From IMG/VR virus record IMGVR_UViG_3300034198_024540, positions 1 to 46,650 of that record: a stretch of 46,650 nucleotides of DNA. One strand, given 5' to 3'. The DNA is from a virus. The translations under genes were made by a program, and so were the position numbers. Positions 32,948 through 41,402 of this stretch are shown here, one piece after another. The notes below the pieces were generated by a model. The model made no database searches. It saw only the letters and a program-made list of their open reading frames with translations, and was not told the origin of the DNA. The stretch's first letter is position 1, and each line of letters opens with the position of its first letter.

Positions 32948-33212
32948 CCCCTTGCGCATGGTGGCGATGCGCGGCTTCACCGCCGCCATCGCCCAGGAGC
33001 GCGCCGCGCCCCATGCCGGTCAGGTCGGCGCGATCGCGGTCGGCTATGACGGGGTCGGCGACGATGCGATCGTGTCGCTGTCGCTCCGGCACAGCGACGG
33101 GACGATGCTGGTCGCCTCGCTGTCGGTCGCGGGCCTGGACCGGCTGCTCGGCATGGTCGCGGATGCGATGGCGGCCGGTGGCGATGGCGCAGCCTGGGGC
33201 ACGGTGCAATGA
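32940..33212 (+). CDS. Small early hypothetical protein
   Basis: A 90-residue protein, overlapping the previous gene by 8 bases and the next by 4. Beta-rich middle (VGAIAVGYDGVGDDAIVSLS then DGTMLVASLSVAGLDRLLGM). Not recognised. Confidence 0.6.
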   Translation: MDSPLRMVAMRGFTAAIAQERAAPHAGQVGAIAVGYDGVGDDAIVSLSLRHSDGTMLVASLSVAGLDRLLGMVADAMAAGGDGAAWGTVQ

Positions 33213-33517
33213 CCGCCGCCCTGGACCGCCAGCTTGGCGAAATCCTCGCCGCCGCCGCGATCGCCACCGGCTTCCCGGTCGAGGCGCTGCTGCGCCAGTG
33301 TCGGGAAAAGCCGCTGGTCATCGCCCGGCAGGCGACCATCCTGGCGATGCGCGAGGCCACCGACGCCTCGCTGCCCGCGATCGGCCGCGTGATGCAGCGC
33401 GGGCATCCCGCCATCCACACCGCCCTGCGCAGGGCCGAGGCCCGGCGCGCGCTGCACACCGATTTCCGTGCGCTGACCGACCGGCTGCGCGCCTTTGGAG
33501 GCAAGACCGATGACTGA
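33209..33517 (+). CDS. DnaA domain IV-like DNA-binding protein
   Basis: A 102-residue protein. Residues 22-82 match the DnaA C-terminal domain (domain IV): ARQATILAMREATDASLPAI (39-58), then GRVM-Q-R-G-H-P-A-I-H-T-A-L-R-R (59-74), which parallels the DnaA signature ARx..MYL.RE.T..SLP.IG..FGGRDHTTVLHA. There is no ATPase domain and no room for one. It might bind DnaA-box-like DNA, on the host origin or phage DNA, to control replication. Start overlaps the previous stop (ATGA). Confidence 0.75.
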   Translation: MTAALDRQLGEILAAAAIATGFPVEALLRQCREKPLVIARQATILAMREATDASLPAIGRVMQRGHPAIHTALRRAEARRALHTDFRALTDRLRAFGGKTDD

Positions 33518-33944
33518 CCCGCTGGGCCGCGTCACGCTGGCCGACTGCCCACCCGGGCCTTTCCTGTTCGACGGGATACTGGGCTTCAAGACCGAGTACC
33601 GGGCGATGGTCCAGGCATCGTCGCCTTGCCATTGCTCGCCTGTCGACCCACGATTTGCGACCAGCCGCTGGCCCGATGCCTATTGCATCGCGACCGGCGA
33701 GGCGTTCTGGGGCGGCACCACCCGACACCGCGACCGCGCCGCCCTGCTGGTCCTGCCGATCGTCCTGTCGGAGGACGTGGTCCGGTCGGCGCGGGCCGGG
33801 GTGATGCTCTATCGCGGCCCCGGCACCATCTGCCCGACCTGCTTCGGCGCGTCCTGGCTGGTCGGGCGGCGCTCTGCCCAGTGCGGCGGGTGCGGGACCG
33901 CGCTCGATCTGGCGACGCCCCAGGCCGCGCAGGTGCACGGATGA
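33510..33944 (+). CDS. Cys-rich phage protein with zinc-ribbon C-terminus
   Basis: A 144-residue protein. N-terminal half contains FLFDGILGFKTEYRAMVQ and DAYCIATGEAFWGGT. C-terminal CPTCFGASWLVGRRSAQCGG then C makes a CxxC...CxxC zinc ribbon (about residues 111-131). ATG 33510 overlaps the previous gene by 8 bases; stop overlaps the gp16 start (ATGA). Proteins with this FLF.G...F.SEY pattern are seen in early regions of Mu-like phages. Function unknown. Confidence 0.65.
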   Translation: MTDPLGRVTLADCPPGPFLFDGILGFKTEYRAMVQASSPCHCSPVDPRFATSRWPDAYCIATGEAFWGGTTRHRDRAALLVLPIVLSEDVVRSARAGVMLYRGPGTICPTCFGASWLVGRRSAQCGGCGTALDLATPQAAQVHG

Positions 33945-34567
33945 CCGCCGCCCATCCGCTGAACGCCCGCCGCCGGGCGATCTTCGCCGCCGCCCGCGAC
34001 GCTGGCCTGGACGAGGAAGACCGCCGCGCGGTGCAGCTCCGCGTCACCGGCAAGCCGTCGCTGACCGGCATGACCCTGGCCGACATGGACAAAGTGCTGG
34101 TCGCGATCCGGGGCAGCGGCCCCGCCACCCGCAATCGGCCGGTCGGATCGACCCGCGCGCATGTCGGCAAGATTTGGGCGCTCTGGTGGTCGCTCTACTG
34201 GCTGCGCGCGGTCGACCGGCCGGAGGAAGCCGCGCTGAATAGCTGGGTGAAGCGCCAGACGGGCATGGATGCCGTGCGTTTCCTCGACCACAAATCGGCG
34301 GTTGCCGTGATCGAGGCGCTGAAGGCCTGGGCCGCGCGCGAGGGCGTGGAATGGAGCGTGCCGCCCTGCGCCCAGGCCGATCGCCGCGCCGTGGTCGACG
34401 CGATCTGGGCAAAGCTGCTGGTCGGCAACCGCGTCACCGGCCGAACCGCCGACGCCTTCCTGATCCAGGCGCTGGGCCTGCCGCCCCGGCGCTGGACCGA
34501 CCGCCAGACCGACGAGGCGATCCGGCATCTGGGCCGGATGCTGCGCGAGGGGACCGATCATGGCTGA
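33941..34567 (+). CDS. Mu gp16-like regulatory protein (DUF1018)
   Basis: A 208-residue protein of the gp16/DUF1018 family found between early and late regions of Mu-like phages. Features: AIFAAARDAGLDEEDRRAVQ, ...GKPSLTGMTLADMDKVL near residues 37-54, HVGKIWALWWSLYWLRAV (residues 73-90), then SWVKRQTGMDAVRFLDHKSA. The start at 33941 overlaps the previous stop; a longer frame upstream is a shadow in the previous gene. Exact role unknown. Confidence 0.85.
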   Translation: MTAAHPLNARRRAIFAAARDAGLDEEDRRAVQLRVTGKPSLTGMTLADMDKVLVAIRGSGPATRNRPVGSTRAHVGKIWALWWSLYWLRAVDRPEEAALNSWVKRQTGMDAVRFLDHKSAVAVIEALKAWAAREGVEWSVPPCAQADRRAVVDAIWAKLLVGNRVTGRTADAFLIQALGLPPRRWTDRQTDEAIRHLGRMLREGTDHG

Positions 34568-35069
34568 CGACCTGCCGCGCCTCGCCGACCTGCCCATCCC
34601 GGACGATGTGAAGCCGGGCCGGGGCTGGTCGCCCTTCATGCTGGAAATGGCCGCGCATATCCGCCCGAAGCACGTCCTGATGCTGGTCGACCGCTTCGGC
34701 GGGCAGGACGTGTACGTGCCGATCGCGCCGGAGCGGTCGCCCTTTATCGACGTGCTGCCGTCCGAGACGGTGGCGACGCTGGCGCGTGTCTATGGCCGCG
34801 AAAAGCTGGAAATCCCGACCGGGCGCGAGGCCCTGGCGCGGGCACGCCGCGCGCCGGTCATCGCCGCCGTGCGTGCGGGCAAGCTGAACAAGAACGACGC
34901 GGCGCGGATGATCGGCAGCAATCGCCGCTATGTCGCGCATCTTGCAAATCAGACGAATGAAGCCGATGACGCTCCCGTCTTCGTGCCGCAGCGCCGGGTC
35001 GACACCCGACAATTGGAAATGTTTCCGGACGCTTCGCCGGAGCCGCCTGCGCCAGTGCATCCCGACTAA
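34560..35069 (+). CDS. Mor/C-like late transcription activator
   Basis: A 169-residue protein. FGGQDVYVPIAPERSP (residues 46-61) and the following helical part resemble the Mor/C dimer domain. Residues 103-130 (AVRAGKLNKNDAARMIGSNR then RYVAHLA) give a helix-turn-helix. Mor and C activate the middle and late promoters in Mu. Here only one such gene is seen, and five copies of a dyad motif lie upstream of late units, which makes it the natural candidate binder. Start overlaps gp16 by 8 bases. Confidence 0.75.
   Translation: MADDLPRLADLPIPDDVKPGRGWSPFMLEMAAHIRPKHVLMLVDRFGGQDVYVPIAPERSPFIDVLPSETVATLARVYGREKLEIPTGREALARARRAPVIAAVRAGKLNKNDAARMIGSNRRYVAHLANQTNEADDAPVFVPQRRVDTRQLEMFPDASPEPPAPVHPD
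35048..35066 (+). promoter_or_regulatory. Late-operon motif upstream of gp25
   Basis: TGCGCCAGTGCATCCCGAC, within the last codons of the Mor/C-like gene and 54 bases upstream of the gp25 start. It matches TGCGCCAGYGC-N3-CCGAC exactly. It would start the packaging/portal unit, or mark a binding site for it. Confidence 0.6.
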
Positions 35070-35120
35070 ATCCAGCGCGCGTGTCACGCCGGTCCCAATT
35101 CAACGGGGACCCGACACGCA

Positions 35121-35486
35121 ATGTGGATGGAATATGTTCGGGTCATCTGGCCCATCGCGTCGACTCTGACGCCTTTGCTGATTGCGACCGGCCTTTTCTG
35201 GCTGCGCAATCAATTCGCGCTCAAGACCGAGCTGGCTGCGCTGGCGGCCGAGGTCGCGCGGCAGAACGCAGTCCAGGACAAGGAACTGGCGGGCCACCAG
35301 ACCCGCATTACCCTCCTGGAAAAGGAATGCGAAGCGCCGCCCACGCGCAACACGCTGAACGACAAGCTTTCACAGGTATCCGAGCGTCTGGGTAAGGTCG
35401 AGCGCGGCGTCGAGGGTGTCGGCGATCAGCTCGGAACGCAAAACGAGTATCTGCGCGCGCTCCTGACCGAAGGGGTCAGGCGGTGA
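35121..35486 (+). CDS. Mu gp25-like (DUF2730) protein
   Basis: A 121-residue protein with an N-terminal membrane segment (residues 8-27, IWPIASTLTPLLIATGLFWL) and a long coiled-coil part with KTELAALAAEVARQNAVQDK and NDKLSQVSERLGKVERGVEG. This is typical of the DUF2730/gp25 family that precedes gp26-gp28 in Mu-like phages. A second start at 35127 is possible. First gene after the late motif; role unknown, perhaps in lysis or membrane contact. Confidence 0.78.
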   Translation: MWMEYVRVIWPIASTLTPLLIATGLFWLRNQFALKTELAALAAEVARQNAVQDKELAGHQTRITLLEKECEAPPTRNTLNDKLSQVSERLGKVERGVEGVGDQLGTQNEYLRALLTEGVRR

Positions 35487-35788
35487 GCGACGCCCTGAAC
35501 GCGGTCGTCCGCCGCGCCATCCTGGACTTCATGGCCGAGATCGGTGGCGAGCAATCCGATGACACGCTGACCCTCTTGCTGAAACAGCGTGGCCACCCGG
35601 TCGCGCGCCGGACGGTCGTCGATCAATTGCGCTGGCTGGCCGCCACCGGTCTGATTTCGGTCGAAGAGGTCGAGCCGTTCCTGCTCGCGCAAATCCTGCC
35701 CGATGGCGAGGACGTGGCGAACGGCCATTTCTTTTACGACGGCGTCCACCGCCACGCGGCCCGCCGCAAAGTCGGGACGGCGCGCTGA
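35483..35788 (+). CDS. Mu gp26-like protein
   Basis: A 101-residue protein starting with GTG in a GTGA overlap. Residues 10-75 form a winged-helix-like fold (QSDDTLTLLLKQRGHPVARR then TVVDQLRWLAATGLISVEEV). Position directly before gp27 fits Mu gp26. Likely a packaging-region accessory. Confidence 0.78.
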   Translation: MSDALNAVVRRAILDFMAEIGGEQSDDTLTLLLKQRGHPVARRTVVDQLRWLAATGLISVEEVEPFLLAQILPDGEDVANGHFFYDGVHRHAARRKVGTAR

Positions 35789-36357
35789 TGGCCGGGCGTT
35801 CGTCCCTGAAAAGCCTGCCGCCCCAGGTCCTGGACGCCGTCCATGACGCGATCGGGCGCGGCGAGACGATCGACGACATTTGCGGCCTGCTGCGCGACCT
35901 GGGGACCGAGCGGTCGCGCTCGGCCGTGGGCCGCTATGCCAAGGGCTTTGCCGAGCTGGCGACGCAACAGCGGCGGGTGCAGAGCATCGCGGCGGCGTTC
36001 GGCAATGAGTTCGGATCGTCCGGCGACAATCAGGTCCGCATGATGAACCAGCTCATGACCAGCGTCATGACGCGCGCCATCATCCCGATCGCCAGCGCCG
36101 CCGACGATGCGGGCGGTGACGACGAGGAAGGCGGCGGCATCGACACGCTGGGGCTGTCGCGGCTGGCCAAGGCGGTCAAGGACGTGACCAGCTCGTCCAA
36201 GATCGACATCGAGCGCGAGGCAAAAATTCGCGAGGAAGAGGCGCGCCGCACCCGCGAACGCGCGGCGGCCGACGCGACCGAGGCGGGCCGGGCGGCGGGC
36301 GCCAGCGAGGCGACGCTGGCCGCGATCCGGACCAGCATTCTCGGGTTCGCGGCGTGA
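35788..36357 (+). CDS. Small terminase subunit (Mu gp27-like, DUF3486)
   Basis: A 189-residue protein. Opening KSLPPQVLDAVHDAIGRGET then ERSRSAVGRYAKGFAELATQ is the DUF3486 signature (LP..V...L..RL..G....S.SAVGRY). The middle mediates oligomerisation and the end (EREAKIREEEARRTRERAAA) is a charged helix. It would recognise phage DNA for headful packaging. Overlaps the large subunit start. Confidence 0.88.
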   Translation: MAGRSSLKSLPPQVLDAVHDAIGRGETIDDICGLLRDLGTERSRSAVGRYAKGFAELATQQRRVQSIAAAFGNEFGSSGDNQVRMMNQLMTSVMTRAIIPIASAADDAGGDDEEGGGIDTLGLSRLAKAVKDVTSSSKIDIEREAKIREEEARRTRERAAADATEAGRAAGASEATLAAIRTSILGFAA

Positions 36358-37949
36358 CGACCTCTGTCCTGCTGCCCTATCAGGTCGAGGCGATCGAGCT
36401 GAGCCGCGCACATCCGCTGTTCGTGTCGGAAAAGTCGCGGCGTACCGGTCTGACCTATGGCTTCGCCGCCGACGCTGTGCTGACCGCGTCCCCGGCCGAG
36501 CGGCCCCAGAACGTCTATTACCTGGCGTACAACAAGGACATGACGCGCGAATTCATCGGCTATTGCGCCGATTTCGCGAAGGCGTTCAACCAGGCCGCGA
36601 CCCAGCCCGACGAGTTCCTGTTCGACGACGGATCGGAGCGCGGCATCCTGTCGCTTCGGGTCGACTTCCCGTCCGGCAAGTCCATCGTCGCCCTGTCGTC
36701 CAAGCCGCGCAGCCTGCGCGGTATGCAGGGCATCGTCATCATCGACGAAGCGGCCTTCCACGATGACTTCTGGGGCGTGCTGAAGGCGGCGCTGGCGCTG
36801 TTGATGTGGGGCGGCCGGGTGGTCGTCATCTCCACGCATGACGGCGCGGACAACCCCTTTGCCGAGCTGATCGAGCAAATCAACGCGGGCAAGCGCGCCG
36901 GGATCGTCCAGCGCGTGACGCTCACCCGCGCACTCGACGAGGGACTGTTCAAGCGCATCTGCCAGCGGACCGGCAAGACCTGGACCCCGGCAGCCCAGGC
37001 CGCCTGGGAGGCCGATCTGCGCAAGACCTACCAGGACGGCGCGGACGAGGAACTGGACGTGATCCCCGCGAAGGGCTCCGGCATCTACTTGCCCGCCGCG
37101 ACGATCGACGCCTGCATGTCGACCGAGCATCACGTCGTGCGCCTGACCCTGGGCAAGGCGTGGGACACGGCGGGCGGCTTGCTGGTCGCGCCCGACACGG
37201 CAGGCACGCCGATCGGCGACAATTTGCGGGCCGAGGTTCGCGCCTGGCGCGAGGCCTGGCTGGCCGAATGGATCGAGCGCGAGCTGGCCCCGCATGTCGC
37301 CCGCTTCGATCCGCACCGCCCCAGCTTCTGGGGGCAGGATTTCGCGCGCACCAACGACCTGTCGACGATCGCGGCCGGGCAGGAAGACGCGGCCTGCGTC
37401 CTGCACAACCGGCTGGGGCTGGAGATGCGCAACGTGCCGTTCTGGGCGCAGTTCGCGATCCTGTGCTGGCTCTGCGACACGCTGCCGTTGTGGGCGGCGG
37501 GCAAGATGGATGCGCGCGGCAACGGGCAACAGCTCGCCGAAGACATGCAGGAAAAATACGGGGCCGACCGGGTCGAGGCCGTGATGGCGACCGAGGCCGT
37601 CTACCTCGCCCGGATGCCCCGCATGAAGGCGCGGTTCGAGGATCGGACGATCCTGATCCCGCGCGACGACGGCATCAAGGACGACCTGCGGCAGGTGAAG
37701 CTGGTGCGCGGCGTCCCCAAGATCGTTGACCGCGTCGCCAGCAAGGAGGACGGCGCAAAGGGCAAGCGCCACGGCGACTATGCGATCGCGGTCATGAATC
37801 TGGTCGGCGCGGCGGACGAGGATGTCCAGCCGGTCGACACCCATGCCGCTGGCCAGCCCCGGTCGATGGGCGGCGATTTCGAGAACACGGAAACCGGCTT
37901 CGGCACGGTCCGGCGGCGCGATGACTTCGGCCGCGCGGGGGATTGGTGA
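36354..37949 (+). CDS. Large terminase subunit (Mu gp28-like)
   Basis: A 531-residue terminase with GTG start overlapping the small subunit stop (GTGA). ATPase: SEKSRRTGLT (residues 25-34) as the Walker A-like loop, IVIIDEAAFHDD (127-138) as Walker B, VISTHDG as motif III. C-terminal nuclease region has FWGQDFARTNDLSTIAAGQE and later DDLRQVKLVRGVPKIVD with GDYAIAVMNL. It packages DNA by the headful mechanism. Confidence 0.93.
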   Translation: MTTSVLLPYQVEAIELSRAHPLFVSEKSRRTGLTYGFAADAVLTASPAERPQNVYYLAYNKDMTREFIGYCADFAKAFNQAATQPDEFLFDDGSERGILSLRVDFPSGKSIVALSSKPRSLRGMQGIVIIDEAAFHDDFWGVLKAALALLMWGGRVVVISTHDGADNPFAELIEQINAGKRAGIVQRVTLTRALDEGLFKRICQRTGKTWTPAAQAAWEADLRKTYQDGADEELDVIPAKGSGIYLPAATIDACMSTEHHVVRLTLGKAWDTAGGLLVAPDTAGTPIGDNLRAEVRAWREAWLAEWIERELAPHVARFDPHRPSFWGQDFARTNDLSTIAAGQEDAACVLHNRLGLEMRNVPFWAQFAILCWLCDTLPLWAAGKMDARGNGQQLAEDMQEKYGADRVEAVMATEAVYLARMPRMKARFEDRTILIPRDDGIKDDLRQVKLVRGVPKIVDRVASKEDGAKGKRHGDYAIAVMNLVGAADEDVQPVDTHAAGQPRSMGGDFENTETGFGTVRRRDDFGRAGDW

Positions 37950-39514
37950 TGGCGAAAAAGAACAAGCGGGGCGGCGGCAAGACCGTTGCCCTTCCGGCCG
38001 GGCTGGCGACCGAAATCGCCTCGACCGGCGACGGCCGCGACATCACGCGGCCGTTCGTCCAGGAACTGCAACAGCCGCTCGACCGCAAGCTGTGGGGTGT
38101 CGTCGACTGGGGCGTGTACGAGCGCATCCGCAAGGACGATCAGGTCAAGTCCTGCATGGAACAGCGTATCCGCGCGGTGGTCAGCCGCGAATGGGACGTG
38201 CTGCCCGGCGACGAGGACGATCCCCGCTCGGTCCAGGCGGCCGAGGCGCTGACCGAGACGCTGGAGCGGATCGGCTGGGACCTCGTCACCGAAAAGATGC
38301 TGTGGGCCAGCTTTTACGGCATTTCGGTCGGCGAGCTGAACTGGGGTTCGCTCGACGGGCTCTTGGACTGGGTGCCGGGCACGAAATGCCGGGCCATCCA
38401 TGTCCGGCACGCCCGCCGCTTCCGGTTCGACCGGGAGGACCGGCTGCGCCTGCTGACCCGTGCCGCGCCGCAGGGCGAGATCCTGCCGCCCCGCAAATTC
38501 TGGGTCGTGCGCGCAGGCGGCACCGACGACGATCAGGTCTACGGCGAGGGGCTGGCCGAATGGCTGTACTGGCCCGTCCAGTTCAAGCGGAACGGCGTCC
38601 GCTTCTGGAATATCTTCCTCGACAAATTCTCGGTGCCGACCGCCAAGGGCATTTACCCGCGCGGGTCATCCCAGAAGGACATCGACAAGCTGCTGATGGC
38701 GATCCAGGCGATCGCCAATGACAGCGGCTTCGCCATCCCGGCGGGGATGGATGTCGAGCTGCTGACGCTCGCCCAGTCGGGCGCGGACTTCGCCGCCGTG
38801 TGCCGATACATGGACGGCTGCATCGCCAAGATCATCCTTTCCCAGACGATGACCACCGACAACGGGTCGTCCAAGGCGCAGGGACAGGTCCATGCCGATG
38901 TAAAGCTGGAGGTGGTGAAGGCCGACGCCGATCTGCTCGCCGACACCTTCAACGCTGGCCCGGCGCGGTGGTGGACCGACCTGAATTTCGGGGCGGATGT
39001 CGACAGCCCGATGGTCGTGCGCATCGTCGAGAAGGAAGACGACCTCAAGACGGCGGCCGAGACGGACAAGGCGCTGGCCGATCTGGGCTGGGTGCGGACC
39101 GAGGAAAGCTTCAAGGACCGATATGGCGACGGCTATGTCCGCGCCACCACGCCGCCGTCCGCCGATGCCCAGGCGACCCAGCCTGCGCCGCCGCCCGCCA
39201 ATGACGACGTGCCGGTCGAGGATGCCCCCGCCGATACCGCGATTGGGCTGGCCGAACCTGCCGCCAACCCGAATCGCGACGACATCGACGATGCGGTGGA
39301 CGCGGCGATGGTGGACGAGGGATGGACCGCGTCGGCCGCCGCGATGATCGCGCCGCTGGTCAACCGACTGCGCTCGGCCGGATCGGTCGAGGACGCCATC
39401 GCCACGCTGGAGGCCGCCGCCGCCGATGACGCGGCTGAACGCCTGGCCGAACGGCTGGCCCGCGCGACCTTCGCCGCCCAGGTGCAGGCGATGACGGACG
39501 CGGAGGCGCGCTGA
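37949..39514 (+). CDS. Portal protein (Mu gp29-like, DUF935)
   Basis: A 521-residue portal. ATG 37949 overlaps the terminase stop (TGATG); the upstream TTG and GTG are less likely. Core motifs: DDQVKSCMEQRIRAVVSREW, FYGISVGELNWGSLDGLLDW, RFRFDREDRLRLLTR, YWPVQFKRNGVRFWNIFLDK, KFSVPTAKGIYPRG and ILSQTMTTDNGSSKAQGQVH, all typical of DUF935 portals. The C-terminal 130 residues are Ala/Asp-rich. Confidence 0.93.
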   Translation: MAKKNKRGGGKTVALPAGLATEIASTGDGRDITRPFVQELQQPLDRKLWGVVDWGVYERIRKDDQVKSCMEQRIRAVVSREWDVLPGDEDDPRSVQAAEALTETLERIGWDLVTEKMLWASFYGISVGELNWGSLDGLLDWVPGTKCRAIHVRHARRFRFDREDRLRLLTRAAPQGEILPPRKFWVVRAGGTDDDQVYGEGLAEWLYWPVQFKRNGVRFWNIFLDKFSVPTAKGIYPRGSSQKDIDKLLMAIQAIANDSGFAIPAGMDVELLTLAQSGADFAAVCRYMDGCIAKIILSQTMTTDNGSSKAQGQVHADVKLEVVKADADLLADTFNAGPARWWTDLNFGADVDSPMVVRIVEKEDDLKTAAETDKALADLGWVRTEESFKDRYGDGYVRATTPPSADAQATQPAPPPANDDVPVEDAPADTAIGLAEPAANPNRDDIDDAVDAAMVDEGWTASAAAMIAPLVNRLRSAGSVEDAIATLEAAAADDAAERLAERLARATFAAQVQAMTDAEAR

Positions 39515-39687
39515 TGTCCGACGAAATGGACCTGTCCGTCATGGTCGCCGATCGCGAGCTGTCGCGCCTGATCGATGCCGCACGTCGGCCGGTGCCGGTC
39601 GGCGTGGCGGGCGAATGTCGGGAATGCGGCTGGGACTCGCCCCGGCTGGTCGGGGGCCGCTGCGCGCCGTGCCGGGATCGGCGCTGA
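39514..39687 (+). CDS. Small zinc-ribbon (TraR/DksA-like) protein
   Basis: A 57-residue protein starting in a TGATG overlap. C-terminal sequence CRECGWDSPRLVGGRCAPC has two CxxC pairs (a four-Cys zinc ribbon) like TraR/DksA. It may contact RNA polymerase, or simply be a structural zinc protein. The gene is short but the start overlap and the zinc motif support it. Confidence 0.65.
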   Translation: MSDEMDLSVMVADRELSRLIDAARRPVPVGVAGECRECGWDSPRLVGGRCAPCRDRR

Positions 39688-39689
39688 CC

Positions 39690-40037
39690 ATGGCCGCGCC
39701 GCGCTGGGACCGGGACACGCTCCCGCATATTCCGCCCAAGGATCGTTGCCCGTGCGAGGCGTGCGACGCCAAGCGCCGCGCCCGCTGGTCCGCGCTGTCC
39801 CCGGCCCAGCGGCGCGCCATGCTGGCGGTGCATCCGACCTCGCCCCGCCATGTCCCCGACGTACTGCGCACCGGGGTGCGCTGGCGCAGCATTGCGCCGC
39901 TGTTGCAACGCGCGCGCGACCGGCCTGCGCTGATCGAGCAACTGGGGCTGAAGACATGGTCGCTGAACAGCGAGTCCATGCCGTTCCTGCGCCTGTCCCA
40001 GGCCGGGCGCGACATGCTCGACACGGTGCAGCCGTGA
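39690..40037 (+). CDS. Hypothetical protein in portal region
   Basis: A 115-residue basic protein with ATG 39690, two bases after the zinc-ribbon stop. It has a CPCEACDAKRRARW segment (residues 20-33) and helical sequence after it, ending DMLDTVQP. The longer frame from 39615 overlaps the preceding gene. No family recognised. Its stop overlaps the next start (GTGA). Confidence 0.65.
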   Translation: MAAPRWDRDTLPHIPPKDRCPCEACDAKRRARWSALSPAQRRAMLAVHPTSPRHVPDVLRTGVRWRSIAPLLQRARDRPALIEQLGLKTWSLNSESMPFLRLSQAGRDMLDTVQP

Positions 40038-40489
40038 AGCGTCGTCCGCCCCCGCGCGCCCGCAAGCCCGACCAGGACGAGATCGCCGCCGCCTGGGTCC
40101 GGCGCGGCATGAGGGATTTAGACGACACCTATCCGTCCGAGGAACGCCGCCCCCTGGGCTGGGTCGCGCCCAGCCGCGACCGGCCGCCGCCCGAATGCCC
40201 GCGCGCCATGGTTCGGTACTGGCTGACCGGCTGGGACCTTCGCGCCGCCGTGCGCCAGCGTTGGGACGACCAGCTCGACCAGATGAAGGTCCAGCTCGAC
40301 AAGGCGAAGGCCTTTCTAGATCGGAATTGGAAGCCGGGGACACTCAAGCGGTCGGATGCGCTGGCGCTACGCTTCTACTCGCTGGCGACCGACGATGTCG
40401 GCCCCGACTACGCCTGGCACTGGTTCCAGGACCGCCTCGCCGATGCTCGCGACGAGTATCGCGAAGCCCAGGCCGAGGGGCTGTTGTGA
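40034..40489 (+). CDS. Hypothetical protein in portal region
   Basis: A 151-residue protein with GTG start in a GTGA overlap. It begins with a basic, Pro-rich stretch (KRRPPPRARKPDQDEIAAAW) and ends in helical sequence (WHWFQDRLADARDEYREAQA). No known family. A longer frame from 39575 is a shadow over the preceding genes. Confidence 0.65.
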   Translation: MKRRPPPRARKPDQDEIAAAWVRRGMRDLDDTYPSEERRPLGWVAPSRDRPPPECPRAMVRYWLTGWDLRAAVRQRWDDQLDQMKVQLDKAKAFLDRNWKPGTLKRSDALALRFYSLATDDVGPDYAWHWFQDRLADARDEYREAQAEGLL

Positions 40490-40665
40490 AGAGCAACCCC
40501 GGCCGCATCCCGAATGACGCCATCGGCAAGCGTGTCACCGGCACGCTGCGCAACGGTGATCGCTTCGGCGTGCCCGGCGGCTGGCCCGCCGATGGCCGCA
40601 CCGGATGCCGCTGGTCGCTGACCCGCCAGCCCCACGACATCGAATTTTACGAGGTGCTTTCTTGA
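40486..40665 (+). CDS. Small hypothetical protein
   Basis: A 59-residue protein, GTG start overlapping the previous stop (GTGA), and its stop overlapping the TTG start of the methyltransferase. Sequence IGKRVTGTLRNGDRFGVPGG suggests a small beta-barrel (a DNA- or RNA-binding-like fold is possible). Not recognised. Confidence 0.55.
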   Translation: MKSNPGRIPNDAIGKRVTGTLRNGDRFGVPGGWPADGRTGCRWSLTRQPHDIEFYEVLS

Positions 40666-41402
40666 TCCGTGTCGAAACCATCGGCGATGCCACCCTTTAT
40701 CTGGGCGATTGCCTGTCCGTTCTGCCCCAGCTCCCGGCAGTGGACGGCGTTTTGACCGATCCGCCGTACAGTTCGGGCGGCCTGTTCCGTGGCGATCGTA
40801 CCAGCCGGACGACGATCAAATATCAGGGGCATGAGTCCCGCCACCTCTACCCGGAGTTCAGCGGCGATAACCGCGACCAGCGCGGCTACGCCTATTGGTC
40901 GGCGATCTGGACAGGCCTCGCGCGGGAAATCGCCCGCCCTGGCGCGATCCTTGGAGCATTCACCGACTGGCGGCAGCTTCCGACGACGGCCGACGCGATC
41001 CAGGCGGGCGGCTGGGTCTGGCGCGGTTTGGCCGTGTGGGACAAGACGGAGGGCGCACGTCCCCAGCGCGGGCGCTACCGCAACCAAGCTGAATATCTGG
41101 TTTGGGGAAGTAACGGGCCGATGGCCGATGCGGGCACCTGCGCGCCCGGCGTATTTCGCCGCGCCGTCAATTCGGAGCGCAAGCATCACGTCGCGGGCAA
41201 GCCGGTCGCCCTGCTCGCCGACATGCTGGAGATTTGTGGCGAGGTGATCGCCGACCCGTTCATGGGCTCCGGCTCGACCGGACTGGCCGCGCTGCAAACG
41301 GGGCGGAAGTTCATCGGATGCGAGGTTAACCCGGAATACTTCGAGATCGCCTGCAATCGCATCGCCCAGTTCTATGCCGTGAAACGGGCGGCCAATGCCT
41401 GA
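40662..41402 (+). CDS. DNA methyltransferase (N4/N6 type)
   Basis: A 246-residue methyltransferase. Motif IV is TDPPYSSGG (DPPY at residues 33-36) near the N-terminus and motif I is ADPFMGSGSTGLAAL (198-207) near the C-terminus, the beta-class order. TTG 40662 overlaps the upstream stop (TTGA); the beginning (ETIGDATLYLGDCLSVLPQL) is the usual one. It has no cognate restriction enzyme. It probably modifies phage DNA to escape host restriction, in the same sense as Mu Mom though not related, or alters host methylation. It is read with the portal/head genes, so it should act late. Confidence 0.9.
   Translation: MIRVETIGDATLYLGDCLSVLPQLPAVDGVLTDPPYSSGGLFRGDRTSRTTIKYQGHESRHLYPEFSGDNRDQRGYAYWSAIWTGLAREIARPGAILGAFTDWRQLPTTADAIQAGGWVWRGLAVWDKTEGARPQRGRYRNQAEYLVWGSNGPMADAGTCAPGVFRRAVNSERKHHVAGKPVALLADMLEICGEVIADPFMGSGSTGLAALQTGRKFIGCEVNPEYFEIACNRIAQFYAVKRAANA

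Noticed and set aside
36030-37844. Long minus-strand open frame (604 codons) opposite the terminase
   Set aside because: Antisense shadow of the gp27/gp28 genes, low-complexity Arg/Ala composition, no ribosome site or family.
40251-40270. TGCGCCAGCGTTGGGACGAC as a sixth late-operon motif
   Set aside because: It lies in the middle of a coding sequence, differs in the core and has an altered spacer; likely chance in GC-rich coding DNA.
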